This document shows, piece by piece, positions 18,325-27,404 of a stretch of 64,000 nucleotides of DNA. Position 1 is the first letter of the stretch; each line of letters begins with the position of its first letter. Location of the stretch: contig NZ_FPKW01000004.1 of assembly GCF_900114875.1 (NCBI RefSeq), positions 1-64,000 on the forward strand, in the 5' to 3' direction. Source of the stretch: Chryseobacterium limigenitum. GTDB lineage: Bacteria; Bacteroidota; Bacteroidia; Flavobacteriales; Weeksellaceae. The notes under the pieces are model-generated. The model did no database searches. It saw only the letters and a program-made list of their open reading frames with translations, and had not been told where the DNA came from. A program made the position numbers and the translations under genes.

Positions 18325-20661
18325 ATGCAAACATCTTTTTTTAAAATCGCGGCTGCTTCGGCTGCGCTCTGTTTCAGTACTTTAGCTGTTGCGCAGCAGA
18401 AATATTCGGTAAGCGGAACCGTAAAAGACAAAAAAAACGGAGAATTACTGATCGGAGTGACCGTAAAAGTAGCTGAGGATCCATCAATAAACGTTGTAGC
18501 CAATGAATACGGATTCTATTCTTTATCCCTGCCGGAGGGTAATTACAGAATGATCATTTCTTATCCGGGTTACAAAGATTTTGAACAGAATATAAAAGTT
18601 GATCAGAATATCAAGCTCGATCTTCCTTTAATTCAGGAAGAAAAACAGGAAAGAACAGCCAATATCGATGAGGTTATTATTTCCGGGGTTAAAAAGGATA
18701 AAAACCTTTCGACCGCTCAGATGGGTACGGAAACTTTAAGTATCAAAAATATAGAAAAACTGCCTGTTTTATTTGGTGAAAAAGATGTGATGAAGACGAT
18801 CCAGCTTTTACCGGGAATTAAAAGTAACGGTGAAGGAAGCAGCGGATTCAGTGTAAGAGGAGGTGCGACAGACCAAAACTTAATATTATTGGATGAAGCG
18901 CCTGTTTATAATGCTTCGCATTTGCTTGGATTTTTCAGTACATTTAACAGTGATGCGCTGAAAGATGCAAGTATTATTAAAGGAAACAGTCCTGCACAAT
19001 ATGGGGGACGTCTTTCTTCGGTGATGGATGTTAAAATGAAGGACGGAAATAATAAAGATTATAACGTTAACGGAGGAATTGGTTTAATTAGCAGCAGACT
19101 GAGTGTGGAAGGGCCAATTCAAAAGGAAAAATCGTCGTTCATTGTTTCCGGAAGAAGAACGTATGCTGATTTATTTTTGAAATCAACCGACGATTTTAAA
19201 GACAGTAAACTATATTTTTATGATTTAAATCTAAAAGCAAATTATCAGGTTAATGAAAACAACCGTCTTTATTTATCGGGATATTTTGGAAGAGATGTGT
19301 TGGGAATAGGAAAGACCTTTGCAACAGATTGGGGAAATACGACGGCAACACTTCGTTGGAACAGCATTATTAATAGTAAATTATTTTCCAACACCTCTTT
19401 AATTTACAGTAACTATAATTATAAAGTAAGCTTACAAAGCAACGACAATACATTCGGACTGGATTCTCAGATTGAAGACTGGAATCTTAAACAGGATTTC
19501 ACATGGTTTGCAGGGAATAAACATTCGGTTCGTTTTGGCTTACAGTCTATCTATCATACGATTACGCCAAGCAGTGCTTCAGGGACGAGTGTGAGTAGTT
19601 TTCCGAGAAATCCGAGATCTTCATGGGAAAATGCAGTCTATATCAATGATGACTTTAAGGCAACCGAAAAACTGACCGTTAATTATGGTTTAAGACTTTC
19701 AAGTTTCAGCGTTTTAGGTGGTGATACATTTAATAGTTATGAAAACGGAGTTCTTACAGACAGCAGATTTTTAGAAAAAGGAAAATTCGGGAAAACATAT
19801 GTAAATCTTGAACCAAGAATTACAGCAAATTACAGAATCAATGAAGTAAGCAGTGTAAAAGGAGGATACGCCCGCAATACTCAAAATCTGCACCTTTTGA
19901 GTAACAGTACCAGCGGAAATCCTACCGATCAATGGATTGGAAGCAGCTACAGCGTAAAACCTGAAATTGCAGATCAGGTGAGTTTAGGATACAGCAGGAA
20001 TTTCAAAAACAATAATTATGAGATTAATGCGGAGGTGTATTATAAATCAATGCAAAATCAGATCGACTTTAAAAATGGGGCACAGATCTCATTTGATACC
20101 GCAGCAGACGTTGAAAGCGAATTGCTGTTTGGTAAAGGAAGAGCCTATGGTTTAGAACTAATTGCTAAAAAGAAAAGCGGTAAACTTACAGGCTGGATTT
20201 CCTACACTTTATCAAAAACAGAAAGGAAAATAGACGGTATCAACGATAATGAATGGTATAACGCCAGAATGGATAAAACCCACGATCTTTCTATTGTTGC
20301 AACGTATGAACTGAATAAAAAATGGTCTCTTTCAGGATTATTTGTTTACAGTACAGGAAATGCAGTGACTTTCCCAACAGGAAAATATGAGCTGAACGGG
20401 CAGACTATATTTCAGTACAGCAGCCGTAATGCTGACAGAATGCCGGCTTATCACAGAATTGATCTGAGCGCAACGTACGAACCGGAATCTACAAAGCGTT
20501 TCAAAGGTTCTTGGTCATTCGGAATTTATAATGTTTATGGTCGTGAGAATGCCTACACGATTACTTTTGAAGATAATCCGAACAATCCGGGTACGACTCG
20601 CGCTATGCAGACGTCATTATTCCGTTGGGTACCAAACATCACTTACAATTTCAAATTTTAA
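18325..20661 (+). CDS. TonB-dependent receptor with carboxypeptidase-regulatory-like domain
   Basis: 778 residues. Signal peptide MQTSFFKIAAASAALCFSTLAVAQQ. A CarboxypepD_reg-like beta domain follows (residues ~27-105, SVSGTVKDKKNGELLIGVTV). Then comes a plug domain with FSVRGGATDQNLILLDEAPVYN, then an outer-membrane barrel ending in NITYNFKF with a terminal Phe. It imports an unidentified ligand across the outer membrane using TonB energy. Only 3 bp separate it from a DUF4249 lipoprotein gene, a pairing that recurs in Bacteroidota and functions like a SusC/SusD-style receptor complex of unknown substrate. Confidence 0.88.
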   Translation: MQTSFFKIAAASAALCFSTLAVAQQKYSVSGTVKDKKNGELLIGVTVKVAEDPSINVVANEYGFYSLSLPEGNYRMIISYPGYKDFEQNIKVDQNIKLDLPLIQEEKQERTANIDEVIISGVKKDKNLSTAQMGTETLSIKNIEKLPVLFGEKDVMKTIQLLPGIKSNGEGSSGFSVRGGATDQNLILLDEAPVYNASHLLGFFSTFNSDALKDASIIKGNSPAQYGGRLSSVMDVKMKDGNNKDYNVNGGIGLISSRLSVEGPIQKEKSSFIVSGRRTYADLFLKSTDDFKDSKLYFYDLNLKANYQVNENNRLYLSGYFGRDVLGIGKTFATDWGNTTATLRWNSIINSKLFSNTSLIYSNYNYKVSLQSNDNTFGLDSQIEDWNLKQDFTWFAGNKHSVRFGLQSIYHTITPSSASGTSVSSFPRNPRSSWENAVYINDDFKATEKLTVNYGLRLSSFSVLGGDTFNSYENGVLTDSRFLEKGKFGKTYVNLEPRITANYRINEVSSVKGGYARNTQNLHLLSNSTSGNPTDQWIGSSYSVKPEIADQVSLGYSRNFKNNNYEINAEVYYKSMQNQIDFKNGAQISFDTAADVESELLFGKGRAYGLELIAKKKSGKLTGWISYTLSKTERKIDGINDNEWYNARMDKTHDLSIVATYELNKKWSLSGLFVYSTGNAVTFPTGKYELNGQTIFQYSSRNADRMPAYHRIDLSATYEPESTKRFKGSWSFGIYNVYGRENAYTITFEDNPNNPGTTRAMQTSLFRWVPNITYNFKF

Positions 20662-20664
20662 ATC

Positions 20665-21477
20665 ATGAAGAATACATTTTTTATCATATTATCCCTGTTT
20701 TTATTAACGTCTTGCGAAAAAGAGATCGATTTAGACCTTGATAACAAAGGCGGAAACATAGTCATAGAAGCCAATATAACCAATCAGCCCGGCCCCTATT
20801 TTGTGAGAATAACAAAATCTGTGGCCTTTACAGAAAATAATCAGTATCCTGCAGTTACCAATGCTCAGGTTGTTTTAAGTGATAATACTGGTCAGACAGA
20901 AACTTTACAATATGTTGGCGACGGAAAATATAAAACCACAGCTTTCAACGGTGTCGTGGGAAGAACTTATACATTGAAAATTCAGGCAGAAGGAAAAGAA
21001 TATACTGCCCAAAGCACGATGCCTCAAGAGGTAAATTTCGAAGGTCTAGAGCAGGATTCTTTTGTGTTTGGAGGGACAACAACCTATACACTTTTACCTG
21101 TTTTTACCGATCCTCAGGCATTAGGGAACCGCTATCTTTTTAATTTTACAGTTAATGATAAGCCTAAAAAGACATTCGAAGTTTTTTCTGATAACGTGAA
21201 TAACGGATTGCCAAATCAGCGTCCTCTGTTTCTTCCTAACGATGACGGTGATGAACCGGATGATGTTTTAGTCGTGGCCGGAGATACAATTCATGTTGAA
21301 ATGCAGAGTATTGACAATAATATTTTCACGTATTACAGCGCTCTTCTTCAGATCTCGGGAGATGGCGGTCCCGGTGGGGGTGTTACGCCTTCCAATCCTC
21401 CGAGCAATATTAATAACGGAGCTTTGGGATATTTTTCAGCGCATACGGTTAGTAAGAGAAGTGTTGTGATTGAGTAG
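20665..21477 (+). CDS. DUF4249-family lipoprotein, partner of the TonB receptor
   Basis: 270 residues. Signal peptide with lipobox LLTSC; the acylated Cys is followed by EKEIDLDLDNKGG. The opening ...GGNIVIEANITNQPGPYFVRITKS and the following TNAQVVLSD are typical of DUF4249. It is a beta-rich protein anchored to the outer membrane, presumably presenting ligand to the upstream receptor. A Gly/Pro-rich stretch (GDGGPGGGVTPSNPPSN) precedes the C-terminus. The operon ends in a strong hairpin. Confidence 0.82.
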   Translation: MKNTFFIILSLFLLTSCEKEIDLDLDNKGGNIVIEANITNQPGPYFVRITKSVAFTENNQYPAVTNAQVVLSDNTGQTETLQYVGDGKYKTTAFNGVVGRTYTLKIQAEGKEYTAQSTMPQEVNFEGLEQDSFVFGGTTTYTLLPVFTDPQALGNRYLFNFTVNDKPKKTFEVFSDNVNNGLPNQRPLFLPNDDGDEPDDVLVVAGDTIHVEMQSIDNNIFTYYSALLQISGDGGPGGGVTPSNPPSNINNGALGYFSAHTVSKRSVVIE

Positions 21478-21503
21478 TAATATTTTGAGAAAAATTTAAT
21501 GAG

Positions 21504-21529
21504 ATCCTGACGAAAGTCGGGATTTTTTT
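21504..21529 (+). terminator. Rho-independent terminator of the TonB receptor/DUF4249 operon
   Basis: Arms ATCCTGAC and GTCGGGAT pair over 8 bp with one wobble around a GAAA tetraloop, followed by a T7 run. It begins 27 bp after the DUF4249 stop. Confidence 0.85.
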
Positions 21530-21533
21530 ATTG

Positions 21534-21741
21534 AACTTGTTTAAACCACAAAAGGCACAAAAGACTGAACATATTACTTATTTAAGTTCATGATGAACTG
21601 CAAACAAGAACACATAAGTTTTTAAAAATCTTTGATTTTTATCTTTTGAGGGCTTTTGTTTTCAAAACGGTTAAATTTTAAAATGTTCAATCATGGCTTT
21701 TGTATCTTTTGTGGTTTAAGTAAAAAGTTTAAACGGGCTTA
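21534..21741 (+). repeat. CACAAAAG dispersed element (family A), copy 2
   Basis: It begins CTTGTTTAAACCACAAAAGG and ends CTTTTGTGGTTTAAGTAAAA. The internal segment AAAATCTTTGATTTTTATC is the same as in copy 1 and in the same orientation. It lies in the gap between a plus-strand terminator and a minus-strand terminator. Confidence 0.75.
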
Positions 21742-21769
21742 TTTTAATCTGAATTAAAAGTTCTAAAAC

Positions 21770-21800
21770 AAAAAATGCCTCCAAATTAATGAAGGCAATT
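21770..21800 (-). terminator. Hairpin terminator of the serine hydrolase gene
   Basis: Reading on the minus strand, ATTGCCTTC pairs with GGAGGCAT around an AT-rich loop. A T6 run follows, directly after the stop codon at 21805. Confidence 0.65.
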
Positions 21801-21804
21801 TCTT

Positions 21805-23610
21805 TTATAATGTTTTTAAAACCTTTGTGGCATTTTCATTTTTAGGATTTATTTCCAATACTTTTTGATAATTCTGTTTGGCTTTTTCCTTTTGTCCGGC
21901 TCCCAGATAAGCTTCTCCTAGACTGTCGTATACATTTTCGCTTTTAGGATAGAGTAGAGTATTCACCCGGAAGACATCGATGGCTTTTGTAACTTCTTTT
22001 TGTTGAAGCAGAGCGTAACCGACACCATTTAAATAACCTTCGGAAAGCAGATTGTGATCGGTATCTTCAGTTTTTGCTTTTTGATATAATTGTAAACCTT
22101 TATCAAAATTTCCTTCCAAAATAAGCTCTAAAGGAGTCTTTTCATCACTGCTCATTTGTGGATTTTTCGACCGGATGGTCTTGTCCCCCAGAATTTGTAT
22201 CAATTCTCTCTTTCCGGTTTTCCTATTTTTTATAAATTTAAATTGAAAATCCCAATCCCGAATTGCAAAAGTGTCTTCACCTACTTTAATAAGTTCTGTT
22301 GGAGTTTCTGTATTATTGATCGCCATTAGCTTTTTATTCTCCTGATAAACTTTATAAAAACCATACTTATCAGATCGGTAACGACCAATATTATTGCTAA
22401 AATCTTTTTCAGTTGTAGGCAGTATTTTATTGATTGAATTCACGTAATTCGGCCACTGATAAACGTTTGCAACCGAGCGTACAAGCTCTTCAATAAATGC
22501 AGGCTTGTTGGTATTCGTTAAAACGACAATTCCGTCACCGCTGGTTTTATTTCCTATAGATTTGCTGGAAAATCCCTCATTCCAGCCACCGTGACTGAAG
22601 TAGACCTTGCCGTTTCTATTTTCCAGAAAAATACCTAATCCCATGTATGGATCAATAAACGGAGTTGTAAATTCGGCAGCTGTTTTTTTAGAAATAACTG
22701 TCTGGCTTTTATTGCCCAGCGTATTTTGAATATCAATCACAAACTTTGCATAATCTTCTGCAGTTGTCCACAAACCTGCAGCGGCCAATTCAGGATAAAT
22801 GTGATATTTTCCTTGAACTCTGGCTCCTTTTTCATCATAAGCTGTAGCCGCAAATTGAGCTTGAGCTTCCGATAAAGGTTGAGAGAAAGTACTGTTTTTC
22901 ATATTTAGAGGTGAAAGTACTTTTTCAGTCAATATTGATGCAAAATCTTTTCCTTCAAGGTCTATCAAGATTTGTTGCAAGACGCAATATCCACCGCCGG
23001 CGTAACGAAAAGGTGTTCCGGGAAGTTTATTGACAACAACTGCCTGAGAATTGGCCGGAGCTTGTCCATTCAAGACCTGTACTAATGTCGGAATAGGTTG
23101 GCCAACTTGGTAACCAGCAAATCCGCTTACGGTAAAACCTGCAGTATGACTGACAATATTTTTGAGACTTACTTTCTTTTGCTTTGTGAATTCATTTTCA
23201 GGAACTTTCCATGATTTCAGATAAGAATTCACATCTGCATTTGGATCCAGTTTTCCCATTTCCACTTCTTTTAGCGCAGCGTAAGCACTTACCGGTTTAC
23301 TCATAGATGCCGCCTGAAATAACGTGTTGGAACTCACAGGGGTTTTTGATTCTACATCTGCAAATCCGTATGTTTTGCTCCAGATCACTTTAGAATTTTT
23401 AATGACAGCGATGCTTACTCCCGGAACATTGTAATATTTCATACGAGACTCTAAAGTCCAGAGAGGTTCACCCTGAAACCGCACAACAGGCATCAATCCT
23501 GATTCTACTTTAGCAATTTCATTTTTTAATTGAGAGTCTGTTTGTGCCGAAAAAGGACTTGCCATCATTCCGAAAACGAGAACAGTATAAAAAGGAGTTT
23601 TAGCCTTCAT
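21805..23610 (-). CDS. Secreted serine hydrolase (beta-lactamase/PBP4*-like fold) with C-terminal TPR tail
   Basis: 601 residues with a signal peptide (ending FSAQ). The beta-lactamase class C/esterase fold spans residues ~45-370. Ser102-x-x-Lys105 in AASMSKPVSAY is the nucleophile motif. FRYAGGGYC replaces the Tyr-x-Asn motif (Asn is Gly here), and FSHGGWNEGF supplies the HGG triad. A domain of about 100 residues follows, and then two or three tetratricopeptide-like repeats (EGYLNGVGYALLQQKEVTKAI, DSLGEAYLGAGQKEKAKQNY). Such proteins act as D-aminopeptidases, esterases or carboxypeptidases. True beta-lactamase activity is not indicated. Monocistronic, substrate unknown. Confidence 0.82.
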   Translation of the reverse strand: MKAKTPFYTVLVFGMMASPFSAQTDSQLKNEIAKVESGLMPVVRFQGEPLWTLESRMKYYNVPGVSIAVIKNSKVIWSKTYGFADVESKTPVSSNTLFQAASMSKPVSAYAALKEVEMGKLDPNADVNSYLKSWKVPENEFTKQKKVSLKNIVSHTAGFTVSGFAGYQVGQPIPTLVQVLNGQAPANSQAVVVNKLPGTPFRYAGGGYCVLQQILIDLEGKDFASILTEKVLSPLNMKNSTFSQPLSEAQAQFAATAYDEKGARVQGKYHIYPELAAAGLWTTAEDYAKFVIDIQNTLGNKSQTVISKKTAAEFTTPFIDPYMGLGIFLENRNGKVYFSHGGWNEGFSSKSIGNKTSGDGIVVLTNTNKPAFIEELVRSVANVYQWPNYVNSINKILPTTEKDFSNNIGRYRSDKYGFYKVYQENKKLMAINNTETPTELIKVGEDTFAIRDWDFQFKFIKNRKTGKRELIQILGDKTIRSKNPQMSSDEKTPLELILEGNFDKGLQLYQKAKTEDTDHNLLSEGYLNGVGYALLQQKEVTKAIDVFRVNTLLYPKSENVYDSLGEAYLGAGQKEKAKQNYQKVLEINPKNENATKVLKTL

Positions 23611-23841
23611 TCTATTTTTAATTTGATTGGCTAAAAATAGATAAGTTTTACGAATATTAAATAAAATGTTTTCTGTGTTATTTTAATAATTGATAATTAT
23701 TTACTATCATGGAGGTTATCCGAGAAGAATTGTTGCTATTAAAGTTGATTATAAAAGAAAATATTGATAAATCAGGATAATTAACACAACTTTAACTTCT
23801 GTTGTCAATTTTCCCGACATCTATATCCGTGCAGAAAGCCG

Positions 23842-23849
23842 TACTTTGC
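23842..23849 (+). promoter_or_regulatory. Near-match promoter element upstream of mreB
   Basis: TACTTTGC, 22 bp upstream of the start codon, resembles the Bacteroidota -7 box TAnnTTTG but is one base short in the spacer. No -33 TTG is found at the usual distance. Confidence 0.3.
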
Positions 23850-23871
23850 AATATAATAAAAGAACGATAAA

Positions 23872-24900
23872 ATGGGGTTATTTGATATGTTTACGCAGGA
23901 GATCGCAATGGATCTCGGAACCGCTAATACATTAATCATACATAATAACAAGATTGTTATTGATCAACCCTCCATTGTTGCTATAGACAGAACAACAGGA
24001 AAGCCCATTGCAGTTGGCGAACAAGCCAAATTAATGCAGGGGAAGACCCACGAAAATATTAAAACAATCCGCCCTTTAAAAGATGGAGTTATTGCCGATT
24101 TTCATGCTTCGGAGCATATGATCAAGGAATTTATCAAACAAATTCCGGGGATCAGAGGAAGGTTTATTCAGCCTGCACTTAGAATTGTTATCTGTATTCC
24201 TTCCGGAATCACCGAAGTTGAAAAAAGAGCTGTTAAAGACTCTGCATTAAAGGTAAATGCCAAGGAAGTAAAGTTGATCTATGAACCAATGGCAGCCGCT
24301 ATTGGAGCAGGTATTGACGTACAGAGTCCTGAGGGAAATATGATTGTTGATATAGGTGGCGGAACTACCGAAATAGCTGTTGTTGCGCTTGGAGGAATTG
24401 TTTGTGACAAGTCTTTAAAAATTGCCGGTGATGTGTTTACCAATGATATTTCTTACTTTTTAAGATCATATCATAACTTATATATTGGAGAGCGAACTGC
24501 CGAAAGAATTAAAATTGAAATAGGTTCTGCACTGGAGGAACTGGATTATCCTTTAGAAGACATTCCTGTACAGGGAAGAGATCTAATTACGGGTAAGCCA
24601 AAAGAGATCATGATTAATTATAAAGAGATCTTCAAAGCTTTGGATAAATCTATCATGAGGATTGAAGATGCCGTAATGGAAACACTTTCTCTTACTCCGC
24701 CGGAACTGGCTGCAGATATCTACAAAACAGGTATTTATCTTGCCGGAGGTGGTGCTTTGTTAAACGGATTGGCGGACAGACTGCACAAAAAAACAGGACT
24801 TCCTGTATGTGTTGCAGAAGATCCTTTGAGAGCCGTTGTTCGTGGAACAGGAATCGCACTTAAAAATATCAATAAGTTTAGATTTTTAATGAGCAGTTAA
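23872..24900 (+). CDS. mreB: Rod-shape-determining actin homologue MreB
   Basis: 342 residues, full length. The actin-fold nucleotide motifs are present: phosphate-1 AMDLGTANTLI, connect-1 EPMAAAIGAGIDV, phosphate-2 NMIVDIGGGTTEIAVV, and adenosine IYLAGGGALLNGLADRL. It polymerises on the inner face of the cytoplasmic membrane and directs cell-wall insertion. The usual mreC/mreD partners are not next to it. The gene stands alone, followed by a repeat-rich gap and an unrelated gene, so this may be a second or solitary mreB copy. Confidence 0.95.
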   Translation: MGLFDMFTQEIAMDLGTANTLIIHNNKIVIDQPSIVAIDRTTGKPIAVGEQAKLMQGKTHENIKTIRPLKDGVIADFHASEHMIKEFIKQIPGIRGRFIQPALRIVICIPSGITEVEKRAVKDSALKVNAKEVKLIYEPMAAAIGAGIDVQSPEGNMIVDIGGGTTEIAVVALGGIVCDKSLKIAGDVFTNDISYFLRSYHNLYIGERTAERIKIEIGSALEELDYPLEDIPVQGRDLITGKPKEIMINYKEIFKALDKSIMRIEDAVMETLSLTPPELAADIYKTGIYLAGGGALLNGLADRLHKKTGLPVCVAEDPLRAVVRGTGIALKNINKFRFLMSS

Positions 24901-24994
24901 TTTTTTAATAACTTATTTTCGATTTGTACTGTTTTTATTTGATTAGTAACAGGTGTCAACGCGATATTAAAGGTTTATTTTAACTATAATAGAA

Positions 24995-25028
24995 AATATA
25001 AATCCTGACTAAAGTTGGGGTTTATATT
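24995..25028. terminator. Hairpin downstream of mreB
   Basis: AATATAAATCC pairs with GGGGTTTATATT, with one mismatch, across a short stem-loop about 95 bp after the mreB stop. There is no clear T-run, so termination is tentative. It is followed by a family B repeat. Confidence 0.4.
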
Positions 25029-25035
25029 CATATGT

Positions 25036-25141
25036 CTTCTAGCTGAGTGAAATCGAAGATTCGACGTAGTCAAACGCCCTTGCGAACTTAAAAACAGTTA
25101 GTAGTCAAAGAAAACATTGCGCTCTTTGCGTTAAAAAAAGC
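25036..25141. repeat. CTTTGCG-type dispersed repeat (family B), copy 2, interrupted
   Basis: AGCTGAGTG followed, after a 22-bp insertion, by AAACGCCCTTGCGAACTT, then the spacer and GCGCTCTTTGCGTTAAAA. In the copies at 11204 and 63911, AG(C)T(G/A)AGT(G/A) runs straight into AAACGCC. This copy carries the same 22-bp element that interrupts family A copy 4. Confidence 0.7.
25050..25071 (-). repeat. 22-bp small palindromic insertion element, copy in family B
   Basis: This is the reverse complement of the element at 31706-31727 with one mismatch. Its core is AAATCGAAGATTCGACG. Removing it restores the uninterrupted family B sequence. No target duplication longer than a base or two can be seen. 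Confidence 0.65.
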
Positions 25142-25264
25142 AGATAGAATGATTTTAAGCATATTTTCAAGAAATTCAGTTATTATTTAATGCATAATTA
25201 ATCGTAAACTCATATTTTTACAGTGAATTAGTTGATGGGAATTTAGAGGCCAAGAATTATTTTA

Positions 25265-27085
25265 ATGAATATAAAAATGATCAAAAAACCTTTACACAAT
25301 TTCCATATTCCTGTGATGGGATTAGCGTATACGATAGACAGTCCTATTCGTGTCGCGCAATACGGAATTTCTTCCGTTGTTTCTATAATTGATGATGAAA
25401 TTATAGAGAAAATGAAAAACTTTTATAATGAAAAATTCAATTTAAATTATTCAAGTATTTCAACAAAAATAGACGACTACCGTGCCAAAAGAATTACTGC
25501 TTATCTGGACATGGTGGACGACATCGTTAATGAAAAGTTTGACGCTTTCAAAGAAGAGATTGCAAAAAACAAAACAGCTTTGAAGAACTTTGTGGATATG
25601 CTTCCCAATACTTCAGAGCTGAAAAACGGGTTACAGAATCTTCTGAATCAAAAAGAAAGTTTTACATCTTCGATCAAACATTTTATTGAAAAAAATCTTG
25701 CTCCCGGGAGTATAGATGTCAATATCATGACGAAAGTTGATAAGGATAACTTCAAAAAAAATGAGCAGTTACCTGTCATATACAACGATGCTCATGCTTC
25801 TTTGCGCGGTTTTGCCAACAGTAAATTATCTTCTTCCGTGGTGCTTTCCGCGGGAATGAATCCTCGTTTGTACAGTTATATTGAAGAATTTAACGACTTT
25901 TTTCCTGATGAAAATGGTTTTCTGAAAAAGAAAATTATCTTGAAGGTGAGCGATTTTCGTTCTGCGATGATTCAGGGGAATTTTTTGGCTAAAAAAGGAC
26001 TTTGGGTTTCTGAATACAGAATAGAATCCGGTTTAAACTGTGGTGGTCATGCTTTTGCAACAGAAGGTCTCTTGCTTGGCCCGATCATGGAAGAATTTAA
26101 ACAGAAAAAAAACGAACTGATAGATTCTGCCCATGCTTTAATGCTCAATGCTTTACAGCAAAAAGGGAAAATTACAGTTTCTGAGCCTTTGGAAATGAAA
26201 ATCACCGTTCAGGGTGGAGTAGGAACATCGGAAGAACATGATTTTTTACTTAAAACCTATGATGTAAACAGTGTCGGTTGGGGCTCCCCGTTTCTACTCG
26301 TTCCGGAAGCTACTTCAGTTGATCAGGAAACGCGGGAATTACTTTTAAATTCTAAAGAAAATGATTTTTATTTAAGTAATCTTTCGCCTTTGGGAGTGCC
26401 TTTTAATACCGTAAGAGGAACGTCCAACGAGATTTTTAGACAAAACAAAAACAATAAAAAACGTTATGGAAGTTCATGTCCTAAAAAATTATTGGCTTTA
26501 AGTAAAGAATTTTCGGCTGAAGGAATTTGTACAGCTTCAAAAAAATATCAGGATATTAAACTTGAAATTTTAGAAGCAGAAAAACATCAAATAACAAAGG
26601 AACAATTCAAAAAAAGAAAGGAAGACATTACTGAAAAAGCGTGTTTATGTGTAGGTTTGGTAAACGCTGCCTACATGGAGCAAAAGTTGGAAATAAAAGG
26701 AGAAAAGCAGGGCGTGGTGATCTGTCCGGGGCCAAATCTTGCTTTTTTTGATAAAGAAGTTTCTCTTTCGCAGATGGTACAGCATATTTACGGAAATACC
26801 AATATCCTTCCCGATAATGCCCGTCCAAATATGTTCATCAACGAATTGAAAATGTATATTGATCACTTGAAAAAAGAAGTTTCAGATTTCTCAGGAACAG
26901 TGACAAAATCACAGGATAAAAAATGGAAAACCTTTAAAGAAAATCTGTTTGAGGGAATTTCGTATTATGAAAGTCTGTTTACTCGATCAAATTTCTTTCA
27001 ATCAGAATTAAATACAATTAATAATCAGCTTCAACACTATAAAATGATGCTTTCGGGGATTGAACTTCCAATATTTGAAAAATAA
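25265..27085 (+). CDS. Unrecognised 606-residue cytoplasmic protein, possible FMN TIM-barrel
   Basis: No signal peptide or membrane segment. The opening IPVMGLAYTIDSPIRVAQYG resembles the start of FMN-dependent TIM barrels such as nitronate monooxygenases. A later ITVQGGVGTSEEHDFLLKTYDVNSVGWGSPFLLVPEATSVD looks like a Gly-rich phosphate-binding barrel turn. Conserved-looking Cys are found in ESGLNCGGHAFATEG, YGSSCPKK and KACLCVGLVN. A long, partly helical region (residues ~45-150) is inserted after the first strand. The gene is solitary, flanked by repeat families B and A. The family could not be named, and the barrel suggestion is weak. Confidence 0.5.
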   Translation: MNIKMIKKPLHNFHIPVMGLAYTIDSPIRVAQYGISSVVSIIDDEIIEKMKNFYNEKFNLNYSSISTKIDDYRAKRITAYLDMVDDIVNEKFDAFKEEIAKNKTALKNFVDMLPNTSELKNGLQNLLNQKESFTSSIKHFIEKNLAPGSIDVNIMTKVDKDNFKKNEQLPVIYNDAHASLRGFANSKLSSSVVLSAGMNPRLYSYIEEFNDFFPDENGFLKKKIILKVSDFRSAMIQGNFLAKKGLWVSEYRIESGLNCGGHAFATEGLLLGPIMEEFKQKKNELIDSAHALMLNALQQKGKITVSEPLEMKITVQGGVGTSEEHDFLLKTYDVNSVGWGSPFLLVPEATSVDQETRELLLNSKENDFYLSNLSPLGVPFNTVRGTSNEIFRQNKNNKKRYGSSCPKKLLALSKEFSAEGICTASKKYQDIKLEILEAEKHQITKEQFKKRKEDITEKACLCVGLVNAAYMEQKLEIKGEKQGVVICPGPNLAFFDKEVSLSQMVQHIYGNTNILPDNARPNMFINELKMYIDHLKKEVSDFSGTVTKSQDKKWKTFKENLFEGISYYESLFTRSNFFQSELNTINNQLQHYKMMLSGIELPIFEK

Positions 27086-27104
27086 TATAAAATCTTATAC
27101 TTTA

Positions 27105-27325
27105 AGTCTGTTTAAACTTTTTGTTTTAACCACAAAAGAGACAAAAGTTATTATTAAACCATTCAAAGTTTAGATATGTTGAAAACAAAAGCCCTCAAAA
27201 GAATAAAAATCCAAGATTTTTAAAAACTTATGTGTTCTTATTTACTGTTAATTATGAACTTAAATAAAATAATATGTTTAATCTTTTGCTTCTTTTGTGG
27301 TTAAAATAAAAAGTTTAGACAAGTT
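27105..27325 (-). repeat. CACAAAAG dispersed element (family A), copy 3
   Basis: GTCTGTTTAAACTTTTTG, then TTTAACCACAAAAGAGACAAAAG at the left and CTTCTTTTGTGGTTAAA at the right. The centre CTCAAAAGAATAAAAATCC is reversed relative to copies 1 and 2. It occupies most of the 319-bp gap before the nuclease gene. Confidence 0.75.
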
Positions 27326-27340
27326 TTTTATCAAAAAGCA

Positions 27341-27368
27341 AAACCTTCAAATTAAGATTTGAAGGTTT
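27341..27368 (+). terminator. Perfect 12-bp hairpin terminator
   Basis: AAACCTTCAAAT and ATTTGAAGGTTT pair perfectly around a TAAG loop, followed by T-rich sequence. It lies 255 bp after the 606-residue gene, beyond a family A repeat, and 36 bp before the nuclease start. Confidence 0.7.
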
Positions 27369-27404
27369 TTGAATTTCCCATTTAAAGTTCTTATCATTGC
27401 ACTT

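Noticed and set aside
21805-23610. A beta-lactamase resistance gene
   Set aside because: The Tyr-x-Asn motif is changed to Tyr-x-Gly and a TPR tail is present; this fits a peptidase/esterase of the same fold better.
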